This document shows positions 18,971-28,124 of a stretch of 64,000 nucleotides of DNA, in pieces; positions within the stretch are counted from its first letter, which is position 1, and each line of letters starts with the position of its first letter. Where the stretch lies: contig FMVK01000003.1 of the NCBI GenBank assembly GCA_900102065.1, positions 186,001 through 250,000 of the forward strand, given 5' to 3'. A program made the position numbers and the translations under genes. Origin of the DNA: Lachnospiraceae bacterium XPB1003 (GTDB lineage: Bacteria; Bacillota; Clostridia; Lachnospirales; Lachnospiraceae). The notes below the pieces were generated by a model. The model searched no databases. It saw nothing but the letters and a program-made list of their open reading frames with translations, and had not been told where the DNA came from.

Positions 18971-21844
18971 GTGAGTATCGGATCATTTTTTTACACATTG
19001 ATAGTTCGCCCTTTGGGTCTTTTATTTGAAGCAATACTTGTGGCAGGTCTGCAGATAACGGGGAAGCCCTGGCAGGCGATCATCTTCTTAAGCCTGATGG
19101 TAAATATACTTGCACTTCCGCTTTATCGTCGTGCGGACCGTATGCAGCAAAAGGAACGGGATGCGGCAAATGAGATAAAGGACAGGAAGAAGCAGATAGA
19201 GAAGACCTTTAAGGGTGATGAGCGTTATATGATCCTCAGAACTCTTTATCGTCAGAATGATTATAAGCCCTGGTATGTTCTGCGCGGTTCACTTCCGCTT
19301 CTGATACAGGTGCCTATATTCATGGCAGCATACAGGCTGCTTTCGAATCTTGCGCTTCTTGACGGCGCGGCTCTTGGACCTATCGCAGATATGGGAAAGC
19401 CCGACGGTCTCATTAAGATAGGTGCGCTGACCATTAATCTCCTGCCGGTATTGATGACACTTATCAATTTCATATCCTCTGCTATCTATACAAAGGGATA
19501 TGACTTTAAGCAGAAGATGCAGCTCTACGGTATTGCGCTCATCTTCCTTTTACTGCTTTACAGATCACCTGCGGGCCTTGTATTTTACTGGACTTTAAAC
19601 AACCTTTTTTCTCTTTGCAAGAATATCGTCATGTACGGGATCATGGGTAAACATGGCGCGAAGAAAAGTTCAGCAGCTACCGATAATGCAGAGCCTGCTT
19701 CAAAACATATAATAATAAATGAAAAGTCAAGGCTTGCCGCAAAAGAAACCGAGCGCAGGGGAGCAATACTTTTCCTTGGTGAAGCTGCGCTTCTGACTGT
19801 CCTTATCGGTCTTTTCATCCCTTCCGGAGTACTTACGGCATCACCTCTTGAATTCGTGGATCTTGCAAATACACTAAGTCCCAATCACTACCTGCTCCCC
19901 ACTGTTGTGCTGGCTGCGGGAAGCTTCCTCTTCTGGCTTCAGGTATTTTACCTGCTCGCACCCTCGAAGGAAAGAAGAGTATGGGAATTCGTTTCTCTCG
20001 TTCTTATAGCTATTTTCATGATCAACTTCATGAAGTTCGGAACAGGCAAGGGAACACTTTCTTCTATGTTAGACTTTGATGACGGACTGGTGATCAAGAA
20101 GGCGAGCATCAGAGAAAACCGGATCTGGATCGCAGCGTGTGCCTGCGGTATGACCCTGGGCTTGTTCCTTATCAGGTTCATGGGACGGCTTATACGCAAC
20201 TGTAATAAAAATATAACTACCAAGGCTTCACCTGCCATTGTCACGACCAATAACACGGCTTTGGCTATAGGCTCAGGCAACGGCAATGGAACTGCCACAG
20301 GTCACCGCCTTACCCTTACAGCCATCGCGACCTACCTTGTCTGGACTGCAGCGGCAGCGCTCCTTATCATGACGGTTAAGAACATGAGAAATGTTTCTGC
20401 CGAATATGGCAATTTCTTAACAACAGTTGCAGGTGAGAACGGGGATACCGTAAGCGAAGGGGACGACAGATCCTACAATTTCATTCAGTTATCCGAGAAT
20501 GGTAAGAATGTCATCGTACTCATGATGGACCGTGCCATCAACGGTTATATACCTTATATCATGGCAGAGAAGCCTGAACTTGTTGAGCAGTTTGACGGCT
20601 TTACATATTATCCGAATACTATTTCCTTCGGAGGTCATACCAATTTTGGGGCACCGGCTCTTTTCGGCGGATATGATTATACCGTTGAAGCCATGAACGC
20701 AAGAGATGATATGAAGCTTGTAGATAAGCATAACGAAGCTCTTCGCGTGATGCCGGAGATCTTCGGAGATAATGATTATCAGGTAACTGTGATCGACCCG
20801 CCTTATACAAACTACAGCTGGATGACGGATTTCTCCATTTATTCGGATCATCCCGAATACAGGCTTTTTTCTGCTTCGGGAAGATTCAATTCGGACCCCG
20901 CGCTCTTTGATGAGACCGAGACCATCAGATACAGGAATTTCTTCTGCTACAGCGTCATGAAATGCATGCCCCTTAAATGGCAGAACTGGTTTTATTCCGA
21001 TGCGGCATATCTTGAAGCCAATGTGATATTCCCGTCGGAGAATGCCGATGAGGTTTCGCATATCAGTCAGACCATTACGGACGGCCATACGGGACACGGT
21101 TTTTCACGTAAGTTCATGGATGAGTATACGACACTTCAGAATCTGGGAAGGATGACCACTGTAACGAGAGATGTAGAATATACCTTTACCATGATGGATA
21201 ACAATACAACTCATGAAGTTGCCGTACTTAAGGAGCCTGAATATATTCCTGCCGAATTCGTGGACAATACGGAATACGATGAGGCTCACATGGACAGGTT
21301 CGTATTAAACGGAAGACGCATGGGAATGTGGGATAAATACCAGATCCTTCATTATGAGGTAAATGTTGCAGCCATGATCGAGCTTGGCAAATGGTTCGAT
21401 GAATTAAGAGCGAGAGGCGTATGGGACAATACCAGGATAATAATTGTTGCCGATCATGCACATCCCTTGGCACATTTTAGTGATATGTTTTTTGATGATC
21501 CTAACGATGATGATACCAAGACGGATCTGGACTGCATGTTTGTAAATCCTCTGTTAATGGTCAAGGACTTTAATGCGGAGGGATTTACTACCGATAACAG
21601 CTTCATGACCAATGCGGATGTGCCGGCACTTGCCACTGAAGGCCTCATCGCCGATCCTGTGAATCCCTTTACCGGCAATCCTATCGATATGACGCCGAAG
21701 ACGCTCAGTCCCCAGAAGATAATGCTTTCAAATGACTGGAGCGTAAATGTCAATAACGGCAATGCTTTCCTGCCCGGAAAATGGTATTCGGTCCATGATG
21801 ATATCTTCGATATGGACAACTGGGAATATCTTGGATATTACTGA
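18971..21844 (+). CDS. YidC/Oxa1-like membrane protein fused to an LtaS/sulfatase-like domain
   Basis: Residues 1 to about 225 match the YidC/Oxa1 insertase core, including QVPIFMAAYRLL and SPAGLVFYWTLNN. Residues 250-480 add about five more membrane helices. From about 505 to the end is an alkaline-phosphatase-superfamily domain, with NVIVLMMDR (Asp520), FGGHTNFGAP (Thr557 as candidate nucleophile) and VADHAHPL (Asp828, His829). The Arg five residues before the YidC Pro motif in the insertase groove is replaced by Asn45 (VNILALP). The start is GTG at 18971, and the protein has 957 residues. I infer an envelope phosphotransferase or hydrolase on an insertase-derived membrane scaffold, not a general insertase. 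Confidence 0.78.
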   Translation: MSIGSFFYTLIVRPLGLLFEAILVAGLQITGKPWQAIIFLSLMVNILALPLYRRADRMQQKERDAANEIKDRKKQIEKTFKGDERYMILRTLYRQNDYKPWYVLRGSLPLLIQVPIFMAAYRLLSNLALLDGAALGPIADMGKPDGLIKIGALTINLLPVLMTLINFISSAIYTKGYDFKQKMQLYGIALIFLLLLYRSPAGLVFYWTLNNLFSLCKNIVMYGIMGKHGAKKSSAATDNAEPASKHIIINEKSRLAAKETERRGAILFLGEAALLTVLIGLFIPSGVLTASPLEFVDLANTLSPNHYLLPTVVLAAGSFLFWLQVFYLLAPSKERRVWEFVSLVLIAIFMINFMKFGTGKGTLSSMLDFDDGLVIKKASIRENRIWIAACACGMTLGLFLIRFMGRLIRNCNKNITTKASPAIVTTNNTALAIGSGNGNGTATGHRLTLTAIATYLVWTAAAALLIMTVKNMRNVSAEYGNFLTTVAGENGDTVSEGDDRSYNFIQLSENGKNVIVLMMDRAINGYIPYIMAEKPELVEQFDGFTYYPNTISFGGHTNFGAPALFGGYDYTVEAMNARDDMKLVDKHNEALRVMPEIFGDNDYQVTVIDPPYTNYSWMTDFSIYSDHPEYRLFSASGRFNSDPALFDETETIRYRNFFCYSVMKCMPLKWQNWFYSDAAYLEANVIFPSENADEVSHISQTITDGHTGHGFSRKFMDEYTTLQNLGRMTTVTRDVEYTFTMMDNNTTHEVAVLKEPEYIPAEFVDNTEYDEAHMDRFVLNGRRMGMWDKYQILHYEVNVAAMIELGKWFDELRARGVWDNTRIIIVADHAHPLAHFSDMFFDDPNDDDTKTDLDCMFVNPLLMVKDFNAEGFTTDNSFMTNADVPALATEGLIADPVNPFTGNPIDMTPKTLSPQKIMLSNDWSVNVNNGNAFLPGKWYSVHDDIFDMDNWEYLGYY

Positions 21845-21872
21845 GAATTGTAAAAGCTCTTTTATAAAAAGT

Positions 21873-21901
21873 TTGACAATTTTAAAAATAATATGTATAG
21901 T
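21873..21901 (+). promoter_or_regulatory. Strong sigma-A promoter of topA-codY
   Basis: TTGACA (21873-21878) and TATAGT (21896-21901) are separated by exactly 17 bases. The site is about 70 bases before topA. A 9-bp inverted repeat (21902-21910 with 21925-21933) begins at the expected start of the transcript. Confidence 0.85.
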
Positions 21902-21971
21902 GTTTTGCGTTGCTGTTATTTGGCACGTAAAACGGCAAACATCTTAAATAAAATGGGGTACGGGAAAATCA

Positions 21972-24095
21972 ATGGCTAAAAATCTTGTGATAGTTGAGTC
22001 ACCGGCAAAGGTGAAGACCATAAAGAAGTTCCTCGGCACAAACTATGAAGTGGTTGCCAGTCAGGGACATGTTCGTGATCTGCCCAAGTCATCACTGGGA
22101 ATAGATATCGAGAACAATTACGAACCTAAATATATAACCATCAGAGGCAAGGGCGAGATCCTTGCAAAGCTTCGCAAGGAAGTGAAGAAGGCTGATAAGA
22201 TCTATCTCGCAACCGACCCGGACCGCGAGGGAGAAGCCATCAGCTGGCATTTATATGAAGCACTGAAGCTTTCAGAGAAGAAAGTGGCCCGTATATCTTT
22301 TAACGAGATCACTAAGAATGCGGTCAAGGAATCCATCAAGAATGCCCGCGAGATCGATATGAATCTCGTGGATGCACAGCAGGCAAGACGTATCCTGGAT
22401 AGAATGGTTGGTTACCGTATCTCTCCGCTTTTATGGTCCAAGATAAAGCGCGGGCTCTCAGCAGGCCGTGTTCAGAGCGTAGCTCTCAGAATGATCTGCG
22501 ACAGAGAGGCGGAGATCAGTGCATTTATTCCAAAGGAATACTGGACTATGGATGCCAACCTTCTCCCCGCAGGAACGAAGAAGCCCTTCACGGCACACTT
22601 CTATGCGGATGAGAACGGCAAGAAGACCATAGATAATGCAGAAGAAGCCGACAGGATTGAGAAGATCCTTAAAGGTGCGACTTTTGAAGTCAAGGAGAGC
22701 AGACGCGGAGAACGTACCAGAAAGGCGCCCCTTCCTTTTACAACATCCACTCTGCAGCAGGAGGCCAGCAAGGCGCTCAACTTCTCTACCAAGAAGACAA
22801 TGCAGATCGCCCAGCAGCTCTACGAAGGCGTGACAATAAAAGGACAGGGCACTACGGCTCTTATCTCTTATCTTCGTACCGATTCCACCCGTGTATCCGA
22901 CTTTGCAAAAGAAATGGCAAAGGAGTATATTCAGGCTCACTACGGTGAGGAATTCCTTTCCGCAGATTACAAGGCTGATGCGGCTAAGAAGGCAGCTGCA
23001 GGTAACACAGAGCATAAGATCCAGGATGCGCATGAAGCCATCCGTCCCACAGATATCAACAATACTCCCGATAAGGTAAAGGGAGATCTCTCCAGAGATC
23101 AGTACAGACTTTACAACCTCATCTGGAAGCGTTTTGCTGCAAGCCGTATGAGCGCTGCTACATTTGAGACACTTTCCGTAAAGCTTGATGCGAGGAAGAT
23201 CATATTTACGGCATCGGCAAGCGCAGTAAAATTCGAAGGCTTCATGAAAGTCTATGCCGATGAGGAACGTGACAATGACAACGGCAAGGCAGAGAATGCA
23301 TTCCTTCTTAAGGAGATGAATGAGAAGAGCACCATCACTTTCGAATCTCTCGAAAAGAAGAAACATTTCACACAGCCGCCCGCACACTTCACGGAAGCAA
23401 GCCTTGTGCGTGCGCTGGAGGAACAGGGGATAGGAAGACCGTCAACATATGCGCCCACTATCTCAACCATCCTTGCCAGAAGATATATACTTAAAGAAAA
23501 CAAGAACCTCTTTGTTTCCGAGCTTGGAGAGATAGTCAACAAGGTCATGAAGGACGAGTTCCCTGCCATTGTCGATCCCAAGTTCACAGCCAACATGGAG
23601 AGCATGTTGGACAGTGTGGGAGAAGGCAATATCAAATGGAAGACCATCATCGAGAACTTCTATCCCGATCTTGATGCTGCCGTGCTTAAGGCAGAAGAGG
23701 AGATGGCTCAGATCGAGATCAAAGACGAAGAGTCTGATGTTGTATGTGAAAAGTGCGGAAGGAACATGGTCATCAAGTACGGACCTCACGGAAGGTTCCT
23801 TGCCTGCCCCGGATTCCCGGAATGTCAGAATACAAAGCCTTACTTCGAGAAGATAGGAGTAAAGTGCCCCAAGTGCGATGGCGAGATCGTGATCCGCATG
23901 ACCAAAAAGGGCAGAAGATACTTTGGATGTGAGAACATACCCACCTGTGACTTCATGAGCTGGAACAGGCCTGTGGACGAGAAGTGCCCCCGTTGCGGAG
24001 GTCTGCTTGTGGAAAAAGGTAACAGACTCTGCTGTATGGATGAGCAGTGCGGATTTATTAAAGATAAGCCGGTAAAAAATAATTCCGAGGAATAA
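21972..24095 (+). CDS. topA: DNA topoisomerase I
   Basis: This is a type IA topoisomerase that relaxes negative supercoils. The Toprim domain starts at once (KNLVIVESPAKVKTIKKFLG) and contains DPDREGEAISWHL. The catalytic Tyr is Tyr300 in SYLRTDSTRVS. Three C-terminal four-cysteine zinc modules follow at about residues 590-700 (CEKCG, CPKCDG and CPRCGG types). The 707-residue length is normal. In Bacillus subtilis topA lies a few genes before codY and flgB. Here trmFO, codV and clpQY are missing from between them, so the synteny is reduced but recognisable. Confidence 0.97.
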   Translation: MAKNLVIVESPAKVKTIKKFLGTNYEVVASQGHVRDLPKSSLGIDIENNYEPKYITIRGKGEILAKLRKEVKKADKIYLATDPDREGEAISWHLYEALKLSEKKVARISFNEITKNAVKESIKNAREIDMNLVDAQQARRILDRMVGYRISPLLWSKIKRGLSAGRVQSVALRMICDREAEISAFIPKEYWTMDANLLPAGTKKPFTAHFYADENGKKTIDNAEEADRIEKILKGATFEVKESRRGERTRKAPLPFTTSTLQQEASKALNFSTKKTMQIAQQLYEGVTIKGQGTTALISYLRTDSTRVSDFAKEMAKEYIQAHYGEEFLSADYKADAAKKAAAGNTEHKIQDAHEAIRPTDINNTPDKVKGDLSRDQYRLYNLIWKRFAASRMSAATFETLSVKLDARKIIFTASASAVKFEGFMKVYADEERDNDNGKAENAFLLKEMNEKSTITFESLEKKKHFTQPPAHFTEASLVRALEEQGIGRPSTYAPTISTILARRYILKENKNLFVSELGEIVNKVMKDEFPAIVDPKFTANMESMLDSVGEGNIKWKTIIENFYPDLDAAVLKAEEEMAQIEIKDEESDVVCEKCGRNMVIKYGPHGRFLACPGFPECQNTKPYFEKIGVKCPKCDGEIVIRMTKKGRRYFGCENIPTCDFMSWNRPVDEKCPRCGGLLVEKGNRLCCMDEQCGFIKDKPVKNNSEE

Positions 24096-24118
24096 GTAAA
24101 AGAGTAAGAGGAAATAAC

Positions 24119-24973
24119 ATGGCAGGAATCAGTTTGCTTGACAGGACCCGAATGATAGGGAGCCTGCTTCACAATAACATATCATCAAAGGTGGTCTTTT
24201 CGGATGTATGTAAAGTAGTTTCCGACACCCTTGATTCAGATGCACTTGTTATCAGTACAAAGGGCAAAGTGCTTGGTGTCTGCAGATGTTCCGACGTCAC
24301 GCAGATAGAGGAATTGCTTTGCTATGATATCGGTGAGCATGTGGATGAAGCTTTAAATCGCAGATTTATGTCGATCCTGTCCACCCAGGAGAATGCAGGT
24401 CTCCTTGCTCTCGGTTTTTCATGGAAGACAGTTCACGGTTTTGACAGAAGAGCAGAGGGCGCAAGGAAGACAGAAGCAGACAGGGCGGCAAATCCCGCAC
24501 AGGCAGACAGGGTTGTTCCCGAGAGAGAATATCGTGCCATGATAACTCCCATCTTTATCGGTGGAGAGCGTCTGGGAACCCTGTTTATCTACCGCGAGAG
24601 CAGACTCTATGATATCGATGATATCATTTTACTTGAATATGCGGCTACCGTAGTGGGACTCGAGATGATGCGTGCCATGAAGGAAGAGGATGACGAAGAA
24701 GGCCGTATGGAGAAGAACGTAAGCGACGTTCTCGGAGTTACAAGTCATTCCGAGCTTGAATCTGTACGTGCCATACTCATGAAGCTTGATGAAGAGGGCT
24801 TTGGTATTGTAAATCTCACAAAGCTTTCCGAAGAAAGCGGTATTTCCAGGACCAGTCTTGTTAATGCACTTAAGAAGATGGCGGGAGCCGGTATCTTCGA
24901 GACCAGATCCAGAGGCGTTCGCGGTACCGAGATCCATGTTGTGAACGATCGTATCTACGAGATAAAACACTAA
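24119..24973 (+). CDS. codY: Global transcriptional repressor CodY
   Basis: CodY senses GTP and branched-chain amino acids and represses many nutrient-limitation genes, motility genes among them in some Firmicutes. The N-terminal GAF domain covers about residues 1-180 and the winged helix-turn-helix is at the C-terminus (LSEESGISRTSLVNALKKMAGAGIFETRSRGVRGTEI region). An extra hydrophilic stretch near residues 110-140, rich in Arg, Ala and Glu, makes it about 25 residues longer than the Bacillus protein. It follows topA by 23 bases and is followed by a terminator, then by the flagellar operon, as in B. subtilis. Confidence 0.93.
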   Translation: MAGISLLDRTRMIGSLLHNNISSKVVFSDVCKVVSDTLDSDALVISTKGKVLGVCRCSDVTQIEELLCYDIGEHVDEALNRRFMSILSTQENAGLLALGFSWKTVHGFDRRAEGARKTEADRAANPAQADRVVPEREYRAMITPIFIGGERLGTLFIYRESRLYDIDDIILLEYAATVVGLEMMRAMKEEDDEEGRMEKNVSDVLGVTSHSELESVRAILMKLDEEGFGIVNLTKLSEESGISRTSLVNALKKMAGAGIFETRSRGVRGTEIHVVNDRIYEIKH

Positions 24974-25048
24974 ATCGACGGTATACATAAGTGGTTACCT
25001 ACTATATTTAGGAAAAACGCTTGTATTTTATAAAAAAAACCTTATAAT

Positions 25049-25094
25049 TATGACGTGAGGGTTGTTATGGTAAACCAACACGTCATATTTTTTT
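25049..25094 (+). terminator. Rho-independent terminator between codY and flgB
   Basis: The arms TATGACGTG and CACGTCATA pair perfectly (9 bp) and are followed by seven T. TATAAT (25043-25048) directly precedes the hairpin. Confidence 0.88.
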
Positions 25095-25099
25095 GAAAC

Positions 25100-25126
25100 T
25101 AATTATTTTTATCATTTTTCCGATAT
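25100..25126 (+). promoter_or_regulatory. Predicted sigma-28 (FliA) promoter of the flagellar operon
   Basis: TAAT (25100-25103), a 15-base spacer and TCCGATAT (25119-25126) resemble the B. subtilis sigma-D consensus TAAA-N15-GCCGATAT. It is placed between the codY terminator and flgB, with a leader of about 100 bases. The leader also holds an ATGGAA in a weakly paired loop (25170-25175). I see no good sigma-A promoter here, although one may exist upstream. Confidence 0.6.
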
Positions 25127-25234
25127 ATATTTTACAGGTGCGAAAAAGGAAACGGACAGGTTGATAAGCATGGAAGCGTTTATATTTATTCGGATATAAG
25201 GCTTGTTCATGCTTTTTTGTTTGGAGGTACTGCC

Positions 25235-25627
25235 ATGATAAATGCGCATGTATATGATTATGTAAACGTACTTGATAAGGCAGCAGACGCTGCGTGGCTC
25301 CGTAATGAAGCCATATCAAACAATATCGCCAATGTTGATACTCCGGGCTATAAGAGGCAGGACGTTTCTTTCGAAAACGAACTTACCCGCATCTTAAACA
25401 AAGTCGAGTATGACAATATGGATCAGAGAGTCTATAATCTTGATCTCGCAAGGATCGAGCCCAGGGTTTACACGGATGCTTTTGATTACAGCTACAGACT
25501 CGATGGCAACAATGTTGATATCGATACGGAAAATGTATATCTTGCGGAGAATCAGGTGACATACAATTCACTCATCTCATGCATGCAGAATGAATTTGCA
25601 AATCTTCGCACGGCAATGGGATCTTGA
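25235..25627 (+). CDS. flgB: Flagellar basal-body rod protein FlgB
   Basis: FlgB is a proximal rod subunit, exported through the flagellar type III apparatus. The rod signature NNIANVDTPGYKRQDV is at about residues 28-43. The C-terminal helix follows, and the total length is 130 residues, as usual. I chose the ATG at 25235, which follows TTTGGAGG by 7 bases; an upstream in-frame TTG at 25217 precedes that binding site. It is the first gene of the flagellar operon, as in Bacillus. Confidence 0.95.
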   Translation: MINAHVYDYVNVLDKAADAAWLRNEAISNNIANVDTPGYKRQDVSFENELTRILNKVEYDNMDQRVYNLDLARIEPRVYTDAFDYSYRLDGNNVDIDTENVYLAENQVTYNSLISCMQNEFANLRTAMGS

Positions 25628-25648
25628 TAAAACGGGGGATGACATATT

Positions 25649-26146
25649 ATGGGAATGTTTAATGCTTTTGATATATCGGCAACAGGCCTTACGGCAGAAC
25701 GCTACCGTATGGATACCATCGCTGAAAATGTTGCCAATGCCAATACAACACGTACCGCAAACGGCACACCTTACCGCCGTAAGGTTGTTACTTTCGAGAC
25801 GCAGGAGACCGAAGTGGACAGAAGACACTTTGGCCGCGTGCTTGATTCCATAGTGGGAGACGGCAGGACTCAGAGGGACCGCGATGCCATAAGCGATGAC
25901 ATGATCGGATATGGTGTGAAAATCCCCAAGATCCATGAGGACAACGATACACAGATGAATATGGTCTATGATCCGGCTCATCCGGATGCTGACGAGAACG
26001 GATATGTTACATATCCCAATGTCAACATCGTGACAGAGATGACGAACCTCATCGATGCATCACGTGCATACGAGGCCAATGCAACCGTATTCAACGCAAG
26101 TAAGTCCATGGCTACAACGGGACTCAGTCTTGCCGGCAAGTCATGA
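25649..26146 (+). CDS. flgC: Flagellar basal-body rod protein FlgC
   Basis: FlgC is a rod subunit next to FlgB. The N-terminal motif ISATGLTAERYRMDTIAENVANANTT is split here by the usual extended segment before RKVVTFE. The C-terminal motif EMTNLIDASRAYEANATVFN is the conserved rod/hook terminal helix. At 165 residues it is slightly longer than the average of about 140-150. It begins 21 bases after flgB and belongs to the same transcript. Confidence 0.95.
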   Translation: MGMFNAFDISATGLTAERYRMDTIAENVANANTTRTANGTPYRRKVVTFETQETEVDRRHFGRVLDSIVGDGRTQRDRDAISDDMIGYGVKIPKIHEDNDTQMNMVYDPAHPDADENGYVTYPNVNIVTEMTNLIDASRAYEANATVFNASKSMATTGLSLAGKS

Positions 26147-26172
26147 TAGACAGGTGACAGAGGGGTTATGAT

Positions 26173-26496
26173 ATGGAACCTAAAAATGCAACACCGGTTT
26201 TTATGGATAATCTGAGGACCATAGAGCCGCTTACCGACAGGAGTATGATCAGAGAGAAAAAGGATGACGACATGTTCGGCGCCATCTTCGATTCCATGAT
26301 CAATAACGTGAATCGGACCAACGGTTATCTTTCCGATGCCGAAAATGAAGAGGTAAAGCTTGCCATAGGTGAAGCCACGAGCACGCATGATCTGGCTATC
26401 GCTTTACAGAAGGCATCCACATCCCTTCAGTATACAGTGGCAGTTAAAAATGCTTTCATGGAGTCATACAAGACTCTCATCAATATGCAGATCTGA
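26173..26496 (+). CDS. fliE: Flagellar hook-basal body complex protein FliE
   Basis: FliE joins the MS ring to the rod. The protein is 107 residues, and the C-terminal half matches the family, including HDLAIALQKASTSLQYTVAV and the ending AYKTLINMQI-like segment (ESYKTLINMQI). It lies between flgC and fliF, which is its conserved place. Confidence 0.92.
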   Translation: MEPKNATPVFMDNLRTIEPLTDRSMIREKKDDDMFGAIFDSMINNVNRTNGYLSDAENEEVKLAIGEATSTHDLAIALQKASTSLQYTVAVKNAFMESYKTLINMQI

Positions 26497-26506
26497 GGAA
26501 TGATAA

Positions 26507-28111
26507 ATGGTTGATCGTATCGTGGCATGGTTCAAGGACCTGCCGAAAAAGTTTAACGAATGGTGGGAAAAATTCTCACGCAGACAAAAGATAACGATAA
26601 TAAGTCTTGCGATCGCAACGATAATAGCTTTCGCAATACTTATTTTTGCTGTTACCCGTCCGCAGTATGTAAAGATCTACACCGCTGAGACAGCCAAGGA
26701 AGCCAATGAAGTCATCGATCTTCTGAAAGGCGAGGATATTGAATATATTACCAATGTTGAAGGCAATGAGATCAGCATAAAGCGTGAGGACTATACGAAG
26801 GCAAATCTCCTCCTCGGTTCCAACAGCTTTTCTACAGATGCCATGTCCATTGATAATGTTACCAATGGCGGCTTCTTCTCTACAGAATCCGATACACAGA
26901 AGAAATATGTGGTCTATCTCCAGGACTTCATGAAGAAGGAGCTGGAGTCCTACAGCTTCGTTAAATCGGCACAGATCCAGATCAATCTGCCGGAAGAGAA
27001 CGGAACTCTTATAGCTCAGAATAAAGAAGCCTATGCGGCAGTACAGTTGGAGCTTTCCGATATCTGTACAACAGATAATGCTTCAGCTATGGCAAGATTC
27101 ATTGCTACTGCATTGGGAAATGATACTACCGAAAATGTAACCATTCTCGACAGTGACGGTAACCTCCTTTTTGCCGGAACAAACGAGACTTCCACATACG
27201 GCGCCGCTTCATCACAGTATGCTCTTCAGGCGAGAGTTGCTGATGGTATGCGTAACGAAGTTATAAGAGTCCTTACCGCGACCAATCAGTTTTCTTCGAT
27301 AGAGGCAGCAGTGAATGTGGTACTCGATAACAGTTACACCGAGAATGCAAATCATCTCTACTGGGCACCGGAAGGAAGAGAAGAGGGTATGCTTGCCTCC
27401 AAGGATATTTACAATTCCAGTTCCCAGGGCGGAGTATCCGGAGTTCCCGGTACAGATTCCAATACAGAGACGACTTATCAGTATGAAGATAATGAGTATT
27501 CCAATTCAGCTGTGACAGAAGAGTCCTATGATTATCTTCCGGATGAATCAACTATGCTCCAGCAGATACCGGCAGGCGCCATCAAATATGATCAGTCTTC
27601 GCTTTCTGTGACCACACTTACTTATCGTATGGTAAGAGAGGATGATGTGAAGGCTCAGGGGCTCCTTGACGGGATCACATGGGAACAGTACAAGCTCAAT
27701 AATGATATACGTACCAAGCTTGAAGTGGATCCCGATCTTACGCAGGCTGTTTCCACTGCTACGGGTATCGGAGTAAATAATATAACGATCCTGTCATATG
27801 AGGAGCCTTTCTTCGTAGACCATCAGGGACTTAACATGGATATGACGGATATCCTGACGATCCTCCTGATCGTGCTCATCTTAGGTCTGCTGGCATTCGT
27901 AATACTCAGGAGCATGAGACAGGCTAAGGTGGAAGAGGCAGAGCCTGAAGTTTCCATCAGTGAGATCCTTCAGTCCACACCTCCCGAAGAGCTTGAGGAG
28001 ATCGGTGTTGAGGATAAGTCCGAGGCACGTAAGATAGTTGAGAAATTTGTTGAAGACAACCCGGATGCGGCAGCCAACCTGCTCCGCAACTGGTTGAATG
28101 AAGATATCTGA
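26507..28111 (+). CDS. fliF: Flagellar MS-ring protein FliF
   Basis: FliF forms the inner-membrane MS ring. Two membrane segments flank a large periplasm-type region: one at about residues 28-50 and one at about 446-466 (DILTILLIVLILGLLAFVI). The ring-building motifs follow the first helix (VIDLLKGEDIEY and similar). The C-terminal cytoplasmic tail ends in an acidic FliG-binding helix (DNPDAAANLLRNWLNED). The length is 534 residues. It is followed after 13 bases by fliG. Confidence 0.95.
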   Translation: MVDRIVAWFKDLPKKFNEWWEKFSRRQKITIISLAIATIIAFAILIFAVTRPQYVKIYTAETAKEANEVIDLLKGEDIEYITNVEGNEISIKREDYTKANLLLGSNSFSTDAMSIDNVTNGGFFSTESDTQKKYVVYLQDFMKKELESYSFVKSAQIQINLPEENGTLIAQNKEAYAAVQLELSDICTTDNASAMARFIATALGNDTTENVTILDSDGNLLFAGTNETSTYGAASSQYALQARVADGMRNEVIRVLTATNQFSSIEAAVNVVLDNSYTENANHLYWAPEGREEGMLASKDIYNSSSQGGVSGVPGTDSNTETTYQYEDNEYSNSAVTEESYDYLPDESTMLQQIPAGAIKYDQSSLSVTTLTYRMVREDDVKAQGLLDGITWEQYKLNNDIRTKLEVDPDLTQAVSTATGIGVNNITILSYEEPFFVDHQGLNMDMTDILTILLIVLILGLLAFVILRSMRQAKVEEAEPEVSISEILQSTPPEELEEIGVEDKSEARKIVEKFVEDNPDAAANLLRNWLNEDI

Positions 28112-28124
28112 TAAGGAGTAGTTT

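Noticed and set aside
21850-21867. AT-only hairpin after the YidC fusion gene as a terminator
   Set aside because: The stem has only five A-T pairs and no T tract, so it is too weak.
22458-23387. A 309-residue minus-strand open frame within topA
   Set aside because: It overlaps a fully conserved enzyme, is Cys-rich and has no promoter or binding site. The same holds for minus-strand frames in pilB (4629-5501) and flhA (46386-47390).
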